From Dietzia aurantiaca (GTDB taxonomy: Bacteria; Actinomycetota; Actinomycetes; Mycobacteriales; Mycobacteriaceae), in assembly GCF_021033825.1 (NCBI RefSeq), contig NZ_JAIFXZ010000020.1:1-55563 (forward strand): 55,563 nt of DNA, in the 5' to 3' direction. Shown here piece after piece: positions 1 to 5,809 of this stretch. The number at the start of each line of letters is the position of its first letter. Within the stretch, counting starts at the first letter, position 1. Under the pieces are notes generated by a model, which did not search any database, was not told the DNA's origin, and was given only the letters and a program-made list of their open reading frames with translations. Position numbers and translations under genes: made by a program.

Positions 1-1
1 C

Positions 2-667
2 GCGGGATCGATCTTCTTCGGCATACAGCCATCCTCCTCGACTCAAAAGGAGGCGGCGGGAAACCTGGGGCGGTTCAAGCTGACCAAGATCTCTGATGTG
101 TACGGGTCTGCTTGGCTCACGGCTGGGGCAGGATCGGTCTTGATGCTAGAGGGCGACCCAGGAACGACCGGCGCTGAGATTCATCACGCCAAGCAGCCCG
201 CCGAGGCTGTGGGGCCGCTGGTGATGCGCCACGACCACGCGACCGGCACGACCGACCCGGTGGACCCGCGAAAAGCGTTGATGGCGCACCTGCGCGGTAT
301 GGCGGCTGAGGGGGTCACGAAGAAGTCGGCGGCTGAGGCGATGTTCGGCACCGCCACGGACGCAACCCGCAAGCGCGCCGAGCGTGACTTGATGGGGCTG
401 GTCGCTCAGGGCGGGGTTACTAAGGTCGGCGGAACCTCAGGCGGAAAGGGCGGTGGGACCGAGACTCGCTGGGTCCTCTCCACGGTCAAGTTCAAGGTGA
501 CCGCAACTGATGGTGAACCGAATCGCAAGCCTGATGAGCCCAAGAAGAAGCCGCGCACGGCGCAGAAGCAGGCCGCGAAACCCTCCGCCGGGGCGTCGGA
601 CGAGTCCGCCGAAAGCGTCGGACGGGCGTCGGACGCGGAGGAGGGGGAGAGCGGTGAAAAACGGTAA
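2..667 (+). CDS. RepA-like AAA-family replicative ATPase, C-terminal part (partial)
   Basis: The reading frame is open from base 2 to the TAA at 665-667, so the gene starts left of the window; the GTG at 98 is only an internal codon. The segment around residues 31-80 (DVYGSAWLTAGAGSV, then HHAKQPAEAVGPL and RHDHATGTT) resembles the C-terminal core of RepA/DnaB-like AAA ATPases found in actinobacterial integrative elements and prophages. A winged-helix-like segment follows (KKSAAEAMFGTATDATRKRAERDL), then a charged Lys/Pro/Ala/Glu tail. The Walker motifs would lie upstream and cannot be seen. It is probably the replication or helicase function of the mobile element, and the CGTCGGACG array starts inside its 3' end. 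The family assignment is by recalled pattern only. Confidence 0.55.
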   Translation, partial: AGSIFFGIQPSSSTQKEAAGNLGRFKLTKISDVYGSAWLTAGAGSVLMLEGDPGTTGAEIHHAKQPAEAVGPLVMRHDHATGTTDPVDPRKALMAHLRGMAAEGVTKKSAAEAMFGTATDATRKRAERDLMGLVAQGGVTKVGGTSGGKGGGTETRWVLSTVKFKVTATDGEPNRKPDEPKKKPRTAQKQAAKPSAGASDESAESVGRASDAEEGESGEKR

Positions 668-785
668 AAGCCGAGGTAGAAGGCGTCGGACGCGCGTCCG
701 ACGGTCGAGCGTCGGACGAACCGTCGGACGAGCGTCGGACGAAGCCGCCCCGGAGAATGTTTTCGCAGGTAGGAGGCGTCGGACG
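594..785. repeat. Iteron-like array of the 9-mer CGTCGGACG
   Basis: Nine copies of CGTCGGACG start at 594, 616, 627, 684, 695 (inverted, CGTCCGACG), 710, 722, 733 and 777. Successive spacings are 22, 11, 57, 11, 15, 12, 11 and 44, several being multiples of about one helical turn. Three copies share the longer GGCGTCGGACGCG (625, 682, 775). The array begins in the 3' end of the RepA-like gene and runs into the non-coding region. Iterons beside a replication gene are typical of plasmid-type origins; a binding site for an element regulator is the alternative. Confidence 0.6.
684..703. promoter_or_regulatory. Perfect 20-bp palindrome within the repeat array
   Basis: CGTCGGACGCGCGTCCGACG equals its own reverse complement. 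It consists of two array 9-mers in inverted orientation separated by CG, so a dimeric protein could bind both half-sites. It lies 17 bases after the stop of the RepA-like gene. Confidence 0.55.
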
Positions 786-1426
786 CGGGTAACGGTCCTC
801 GTCCTACGCCCCCGTTACCCGGACCGTCTCCCCCGTAGGGGGGACGGCCGGAACGAGGAACGACGGGAAGAAAAAAAGAAAGAAATCAGAATGCGTCTGT
901 GGTGGGCGAGTGGACAAGTACTCGGGAGGTTTCCTGGCGCGGTGAGGTCGTGGAGTCCGCCCGCAACGAACTTACTAGGAAGTCATAGTAATACTCAGTG
1001 GTCTGAGGGGGCCTGGTTCGGCGCGAGGCATGGCGGAGTTGCTTTGCGGACCGGCTGGCCGGGTGTGAAGCATGGCGATCTGGTCGGCGGACTCGGAGTC
1101 CTCGGAGAAGCGGTGGGGATGGGGCTGTGCTCACGTCGAGCAGCCCCCGGCGGTTCAGGGCGGTCTCGCGGTCCGGAACCCCGACCCCTCCTCGTCTCGG
1201 CGGCTCCGGGGGCCGATTGTCACCGTCTAATCCTGTTGAGGGCGCGACGAAAGGCCGAACGCGGAGCCTCGGAGGGGTAGCGATCCCTCAACGCCGGAGA
1301 ATGGCGATGGCCGTTCAGCACCTCGGAACTGTGCGGCGCGAGCGGAAGAGGTCGGCGGTAGTGAGGTCGGCGTTTGTGCAGTTCAAGCTAGTGTCCAACC
1401 GAGTTCACGCTGTCGACTTCGGTTCC

Positions 1427-1454
1427 TTGACAGGCGTAGAGTTCGGCGTAAGGC
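1427..1454 (+). promoter_or_regulatory. Candidate promoter for the recombinase gene
   Basis: A perfect -35 TTGACA (1427-1432) is followed after 16 bases by TAAGGC (1449-1454), a weak -10 lacking the final T. It would give a leader of about 120 bases before the recombinase ATG at 1580. Confidence 0.35.
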
Positions 1455-1579
1455 GTAGACGACCGTATCCGCCGAGCTGACGGTTCCAGCTCGCCCACGA
1501 GCAACCCGCCCCAGGGCACGAGAAAAGCAAGCAACTTCAGAAATTGGACAAGTCTGTCCCGAGCACGAGAGGAGCGACA

Positions 1580-3955
1580 ATGAGTCGCCCACCGAAGACC
1601 ACGCCTCAGCACTCCGAGGGCGATGCCCCGGCTCGACAGGGGACCGCCCTCACCAAGCCTGAGGACGTAATGACGGAACCCACCACCACTTCGGCGGTGG
1701 TGCGACCGCTGTACCTCGGGTACGTCCGGGTCTCGACCGCCGAGCAGGCCGACTCTGGCCTTGGGCTGGAAGCGCAGAGCGCAGCGTTATTCACCGAAGC
1801 CAACCGGCGCGGGTGGGACATTGAGGTGCTGGCGGACAGGGGAGCGTCCGGGAAGCTGATCAACCCCGGCTTACGGAAGGCTCTCGACCTCCTGGCCGCC
1901 GGTCGGGCGGACGGGCTGTTGGTGTCGAAGATGGACCGGCTCGCTCGCTCGTCTCGCCACGCCGCCGAGATCATGGACCTTGCTCAGGACCAGGGCTGGA
2001 ACCTCGTGCTGATGGATATGGGGATCGACCTCTCCACCCCGCCGGGTCGAGCGATGGCGTCGATGCTCGCGACGTTCGCTCAGTTTGAGCGTGAGCTGAT
2101 CTCGGCGCGGACGCGGGACGCTCTCGCTGCTCGCAAAGCCTCAGGGAAGCGGTTGGGCCGACCGTCGAGCATCCCCGCCGCGATCCTCAACCGCATCGTC
2201 TCGGAGCGCGAGGCAGGCAACTCGTTCCCGATGATCGCTGCCGGGTTGAGCGCGGATGGCGTGGTCTCGCCGACGGGGCTGAGGACGTGGAACGAATCAA
2301 CGGTGCGGCGGGCGTACCGATCCGCCACCGAGCACGCCGCAGAGTGCGGACCCAGGTCGAGCGAGAGGCGGTGGCCTGAGATGGCGCACATCCGGCGGAA
2401 CACTCTCTCGACTTCGACCAAGGGCCGACCCAGCTACAGCTACACGGTCGTGTGGACTGAGACGCTGCGCGACAAGTTCGGTCGCCCGATCCCGATCAAC
2501 CCCACGCGCCCCGAAGGTCGCCACAAGACCAAGGACCACCAGGAGACCTACCGCACCCGCGAGGGAGCGCAGGAGCGGGTGGACGAGCTGAACGCAGCGC
2601 GGAACCGGCCCACGGGCACGTCGGCGTCTGAGGTGCGGAGGTTGGGGGATCGGACGCTGGGGGAATACGCGGAGGACTGGCTGGACTCGATGGAGGTACG
2701 GGTCGCCGCCGGCAAGCTCAAAGCCGACACCCTCGCGGATTACCGGCGGCTGCTCTCGACTTACGTGCTCAGCGCACCAGCACCACGCGGGACCGGGGGA
2801 ACCGGTAGCCAGTCGCGCAGCGGGACACGCTCGGAGACCTCGCGGGCCACGTCCCGACGGTCCACGCTCGGGGCAACCCCAGTCGCGCAGGTCACCCCGC
2901 GCATGTGCGAGTCGCTACTACGGGACCTCGTGGGGCGGGAGCTCAGCCCGAAGACGGTGAAGCACGCGTGGGCGCAGCTGAACCGGGTGTTGAAGTACGC
3001 GATGCGCCACGATGCGATCCCGTCTAACCCGGCTGATCGGGTCGAGTTCGACGGGTCCGGCGTCGGGGACCGCGCAGCCTTCGAGCACCACCCCCTCACC
3101 GCCGCACAGGTCGCCTCCGTCGCGGCGGTCGTCGGGGAGCGGTACCCGGTGTACGAGCTGATGACGTTGTTCCTCGCGTATACGGGCCTGCGGTCGGCGG
3201 AGTTGAGCGGGCTGGAGGTGAGGGACTTGGAGCTGGCGACGCGCCCCACCCACGCGGGAACGCCCACCTACACCGGCACCGTCCACGTCCGCCGCACCAA
3301 GGCGCGGAAGGGCGGGGAGTGGCGCACGAGTACCCCGAAGTCGAAGCGGTCCCGGCGTTCGGTGCCGCTACCGCCGTGGCTCGCGGAGAGGATGGCGGGG
3401 TTCCTCGCTGAACACCCCTACGGGCCGACGCTCCCGGACGGCTCGCCCAACCCGGACCACCGCCCCGAGGCCTCGCTGTGGCCGTCGCGGGTTGTCGGCG
3501 GGAACCGGATTCCGGGCCAGCTCGCCGTGGTGCCGCTGACGTACGAGGTGCCTGTGTCGGGCGGGACGTTCTACGAGACCGTGCTCCAGCCAGCGTTGGC
3601 GGAAGTGGGGTTGCCGGTGAGTCGTCCGGCTCGCCCCGCCACTCCGGCGGACCCCGCCACGGGCACCCCGGCACAGCCCGCACGCCCAGCCACACGGGGA
3701 GTCCGGCTCCACGACCTCCGCCACACGTTCGCAACGATGCAGCTGATGGCCGGGGTCCACTACCTCCAGGTCTCCCGCTGGCTCGGGCACGCCACCTTCA
3801 CTCTCACCCTCGACACCTACGGTGACTGGATTCCGGAGGCTGAGGGCGGCGTGGGGAACGCGCTCCCGGACCCCACGGCGGTCGCTATGCCTGTGGCTCA
3901 GGCGACAGCTCCGCAGGAGGAGACGCTGGCTCAGGTTGTGCCTCTGTTCGGTTAG
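1580..3955 (+). CDS. Serine recombinase-tyrosine recombinase fusion (site-specific integrase)
   Basis: One 791-residue ORF carries two unrelated recombinase chemistries. Residues 45-190 are a resolvase-type serine recombinase: YVRVSTAEQ with catalytic Ser52, DRGASGK, KMDRLARS with Arg120 and Arg123, and FERELISARTRDAL. A resolvase HTH follows at about 200-250. From about residue 268 (MAHIRRNTL) it reads as a complete phage-type tyrosine integrase: N-terminal arm-binding region, core-binding domain (about 358-485), and catalytic domain with Arg538 (TGLRSAEL), Lys587 (TPKSKRSRRSV), His711 and Arg714 (HDLRHTF), His737 (LGHAT) and Tyr747 (LDTYGDW). Both active sites look intact. ATG 1580 is chosen because AGAGGAG (1568-1574) precedes it; TTG 1544 and ATG 1670 are alternatives. 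An internal ATG at 2381 could yield a free 524-residue tyrosine integrase. It lies near the tRNA at the element end, as expected of an integrase. A frame error joining two genes cannot be excluded from one sequence. Confidence 0.85.
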   Translation: MSRPPKTTPQHSEGDAPARQGTALTKPEDVMTEPTTTSAVVRPLYLGYVRVSTAEQADSGLGLEAQSAALFTEANRRGWDIEVLADRGASGKLINPGLRKALDLLAAGRADGLLVSKMDRLARSSRHAAEIMDLAQDQGWNLVLMDMGIDLSTPPGRAMASMLATFAQFERELISARTRDALAARKASGKRLGRPSSIPAAILNRIVSEREAGNSFPMIAAGLSADGVVSPTGLRTWNESTVRRAYRSATEHAAECGPRSSERRWPEMAHIRRNTLSTSTKGRPSYSYTVVWTETLRDKFGRPIPINPTRPEGRHKTKDHQETYRTREGAQERVDELNAARNRPTGTSASEVRRLGDRTLGEYAEDWLDSMEVRVAAGKLKADTLADYRRLLSTYVLSAPAPRGTGGTGSQSRSGTRSETSRATSRRSTLGATPVAQVTPRMCESLLRDLVGRELSPKTVKHAWAQLNRVLKYAMRHDAIPSNPADRVEFDGSGVGDRAAFEHHPLTAAQVASVAAVVGERYPVYELMTLFLAYTGLRSAELSGLEVRDLELATRPTHAGTPTYTGTVHVRRTKARKGGEWRTSTPKSKRSRRSVPLPPWLAERMAGFLAEHPYGPTLPDGSPNPDHRPEASLWPSRVVGGNRIPGQLAVVPLTYEVPVSGGTFYETVLQPALAEVGLPVSRPARPATPADPATGTPAQPARPATRGVRLHDLRHTFATMQLMAGVHYLQVSRWLGHATFTLTLDTYGDWIPEAEGGVGNALPDPTAVAMPVAQATAPQEETLAQVVPLFG

Positions 3956-4592
3956 AACTGGCTGAAGGGCGCAGTTTCCATCCGCGGTTCTGTTTGAGAA
4001 TTTCGGTTCGCGCTACCTTGTACATTTCGGTCGACTTGTCCCTCGCCTCTTTTTCAAGCTCCATGATGTCCCCAAGTCGAGATTCGATTTGTGTCATGCC
4101 GGTGGCGTATTCATCCTTTGTTATATGGACCAAGTTACCGTCTTCGTCAGTTTGTGTTGAGCGAGAGTGGAACTCAGCCATTTCTTGTAGGTAGTAGGCC
4201 ACAGCCTTGAAGCGCTCCGCTGAGGTGCTCTTAAAGGAAATAGAATGGTCCACTACTTCTTGACTCGCGTGTAGGCGTAACTCTTCCACTGCGCCGATCG
4301 TGGAGGTCAAGTGTCCAATGACTTCGTCGGGTGGTTTGATGATGTCTGGGATCGATCCAGCAGCTTTTGCGGTTTCCACAGTGTGAACGGCTTCAGTGAG
4401 CCAAAGGGTCATCTGCATCTGCTCTTCGACGCTTCGACTTAGTAACTTGACTGTGGATTTAAGTAATTGTTCTCTTCGCCAATTTCTTAATTCTCTATTT
4501 CGGGCAGAGTGAATCGACCACCAGACGCCGATTAGGGCCACCGCGCCGGTAATGATTGCCGCGAAGAGTGGGAGCCAGTCTTTGATCGCCAT
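3885..4592 (-). CDS. Single-pass membrane protein of unknown function (element cargo)
   Basis: 235 residues from ATG 4592; an upstream in-frame GTG at 4658 would give 257 but has no Shine-Dalgarno and would put residues ahead of a natural N-terminal anchor. Residues 6-26 (WLPLFAAIITGAVALIGVWW) are one hydrophobic helix, then a basic stretch (SARNRELRNWRREQLL), so the rest is probably cytoplasmic. The remainder is charged and helical, possibly coiled coil, ending in a Pro/Glu/Ala-rich tail. No domain was recognised. The 3' end overlaps the recombinase gene convergently by 71 bases. The DNA is clearly richer in A+T than its surroundings, which suggests transfer. It shares its N-terminal anchor layout with the next minus-strand gene, so the two may act together at the membrane; this is inference. 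Confidence 0.6.
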   Translation of the reverse strand: MAIKDWLPLFAAIITGAVALIGVWWSIHSARNRELRNWRREQLLKSTVKLLSRSVEEQMQMTLWLTEAVHTVETAKAAGSIPDIIKPPDEVIGHLTSTIGAVEELRLHASQEVVDHSISFKSTSAERFKAVAYYLQEMAEFHSRSTQTDEDGNLVHITKDEYATGMTQIESRLGDIMELEKEARDKSTEMYKVARTEILKQNRGWKLRPSASSNRTEAQPEPASPPAELSPEPQA

Positions 4593-4691
4593 GTCTAGAT
4601 CGTCCCATGCGGCTACGACAGTCCAGCGCCAGCGCTTTAACTCGGTGCTTCGCGCCACATCGCGTGACGCGGTCAGCCTGGTGCACTATGC

Positions 4692-4716
4692 GGAGCGAGG
4701 TCGGGGACCTCGCTCC
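4692..4716 (-). terminator. Strong hairpin between the two cargo genes
   Basis: An 11-bp perfect stem (4692-4702 with 4706-4716) encloses a GGG loop. It lies 26 bases past the stop codon of the upstream minus-strand gene (4743). No T-run follows on that strand, so it is either a U-poor terminator or a regulatory or processing hairpin. Confidence 0.5.
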
Positions 4717-4742
4717 CGGACTCCAGGGCTGTCGGGATCAAA

Positions 4743-5504
4743 TCAATGAAGGTTGCCTAGAGCTTCGCCTTTGGCTTTGCGTATCAGGCGATTGATGTTG
4801 GTCAACAAAAGGGCTGCTTGCAAGCTGTATTCGTCCGCCATAGAGCTACTAATATGATCGGTCTTTTTGTGGACGGCGATGTTGCGAAGAGTTTGCATGT
4901 TTTGGAGTCTGTTGAGGTCCTTTTCTGAGAGTGCTCCAGAAAAAGCCACTTCCCGAACGGAGTAATTCGGGTTGTGTGTGGATCCCTTTGGTAATTTAAG
5001 GGCGTGTCCGAGGTCATTGATTGCCCTTTCTACCTCTAGCCAGGTGGTAATAATCGAACCGACTGGCGAAACCGGCGATGCTTCCAGGGCTCCCATGATC
5101 GCTAGGCGTTGGTCACTAGCTAGATCGAGTGCAAGATTTTTGAACTCTACCTTGGCGTCTGTGTCGTGATCCCTATGGAATGGGGAGTCGAATCCTTTTG
5201 TGGGTTGCTTTTGGCTGTCTTTCGCCTCGGATTCCTGTGTTGGTGAAGGCGATAGCTTGCAGTCACTTTCATCTGAGTCGTTAATTGACGCGTTCTCTAC
5301 AGTGGCAATGATTTCGTCGCGTTTGATCTCGTTAAACGCAGCCTCGAAACTCCCAGCTTTTAGGGTGCTGAGGTCGTTGACTCGATCAACTAACTTCTCA
5401 AGGGCTGCAGATATCTTCGTACGGAATATGATGATTGTGACAATAATTATCACCGGCCATGTGACTGAGGCGATTACCGAGGCCGTGAATTCGAGTCCAC
5501 TCAT
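4743..5504 (-). CDS. Membrane-anchored protein with HEPN-like C-terminal domain (element cargo)
   Basis: 253 residues from ATG 5504; a GTG at 5558 lies in frame but has no ribosome-binding site. Residues about 8-28 form one transmembrane helix (ASVTWPVIIIVTIIIF). Next come a helical charged region (LEKLVDRVNDLSTLKAG), an acidic Ser-rich linker (about 70-112), and a helical C-terminal half with W-x-E-x-E-x-A-I and LRNIAVHKK. The Arg207-x4-His212 spacing matches the R-x4-6-H catalytic motif of HEPN ribonucleases and DUF4145-like domains. HEPN proteins are common effectors in phage defence, and placement as cargo beside an integrase suits such a role. The HEPN call rests on this motif and helical context only. 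It is AT-rich like its neighbour and probably acquired. Confidence 0.6.
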   Translation of the reverse strand: MSGLEFTASVIASVTWPVIIIVTIIIFRTKISAALEKLVDRVNDLSTLKAGSFEAAFNEIKRDEIIATVENASINDSDESDCKLSPSPTQESEAKDSQKQPTKGFDSPFHRDHDTDAKVEFKNLALDLASDQRLAIMGALEASPVSPVGSIITTWLEVERAINDLGHALKLPKGSTHNPNYSVREVAFSGALSEKDLNRLQNMQTLRNIAVHKKTDHISSSMADEYSLQAALLLTNINRLIRKAKGEALGNLH

Positions 5505-5565
5505 TCGGCCATCATCCCACGAGGCTCTGACAACGATGCTCGTCCCACCGGGCGGCACGCCCCAG

Positions 5566-5587
5566 TCACGGGGTTTTCACGGGGTTT
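5566..5587. repeat. Perfect tandem 11-bp repeat near the element end
   Basis: TCACGGGGTTT occurs twice head to tail (5566-5576 and 5577-5587), about 67 bases inside the element from the tRNA 3' end. Short directly repeated motifs near an attachment site commonly serve as arm-type integrase binding sites. This is inferred from position. Confidence 0.5.
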
Positions 5588-5653
5588 CTCGTGGCCCTGC
5601 CCAGCACACTCCGCGGGGTCGGAGCGTCCGCGCAGGTAGGACGGTGTGAGTTG

Positions 5654-5696
5654 TGGTGCCCCCGGTCGGACTCGAACCGACACTGGACGGGTTTTG
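5654..5696. other. Probable attachment site at the tRNA 3' end
   Basis: Tyrosine integrases often recombine within the 3' half of tRNA genes. Here the 3' end of a minus-strand tRNA faces the element, which carries the integrase, and chromosomal core genes begin on the other side. The segment from the anticodon to the CCA end is therefore the likely core of attL or attR. The matching second copy would lie left of the window, so the core cannot be delimited. Confidence 0.45.
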
Positions 5697-5730
5697 AATC
5701 CGTTGCCTCTGCCAATTGGGCTACGGGGGC
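5654..5730 (-). tRNA. tRNA with anticodon CAA (Leu by the code)
   Basis: Read on the minus strand, the 7-bp acceptor stem (GCCCCCG/CGGGGGC), D arm, anticodon stem, a 5-base variable loop and the T arm (GTCGG-TTCGAGT-CCGAC) fold into a cloverleaf. The discriminator is A and CCA is encoded (5654-5656). The anticodon loop TTCAAAA places CAA at 34-36 (bases 5694-5696), which reads UUG. Bacterial tRNA-Leu usually has a long variable arm, and this one does not; the anticodon stem also has an A-C pair next to the loop. The structure is clear, the amino-acid identity less so. Confidence 0.85.
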
Positions 5731-5797
5731 GGGCGCGGCGAGCCGCTGGTCGGAAAGTCTAACCGACGACCGTCGAGCGTCTGTCCGACGCCCGCCC

Positions 5798-5803
5798 TAG
5801 AGT
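5798..5803 (+). promoter_or_regulatory. -10 hexamer for leaderless polA
   Basis: TAGAGT fits the actinobacterial TANNNT -10. Six bases separate it from GTG 5810, so transcription would start at or next to the start codon. Confidence 0.55.
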
Positions 5804-5809
5804 GGCGGT

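Larger units (their letters stand above)
668..1579. other. Non-coding stretch between RepA-like gene and recombinase
   Basis: About 900 bases without a convincing gene. The ORFs here are Arg/Pro/Ser-rich frames with no recognisable domain. Contents: the right part of the repeat array (to 785), an inverted repeat GGGTAACG/CGTTACCC (787-794 and 813-820, loop 18), a purine-rich run around 862-886, an inverted repeat GTTGAGGG/CCCTCAAC (1235-1242 and 1285-1292), and a TTGACA hexamer at 1427. No excisionase or HTH regulator was recognised. Confidence 0.5.

Noticed and set aside
594-785. CRISPR array from the CGTCGGACG copies
   Set aside because: The unit is only 9 bp, one copy is inverted, spacers are 0-48 bases of irregular length, and there are no cas genes.
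510-1280. 256-residue ORF overlapping the RepA-like gene
   Set aside because: Arg/Pro-rich translation created by the repeat array and high GC; no domain, no plausible start.
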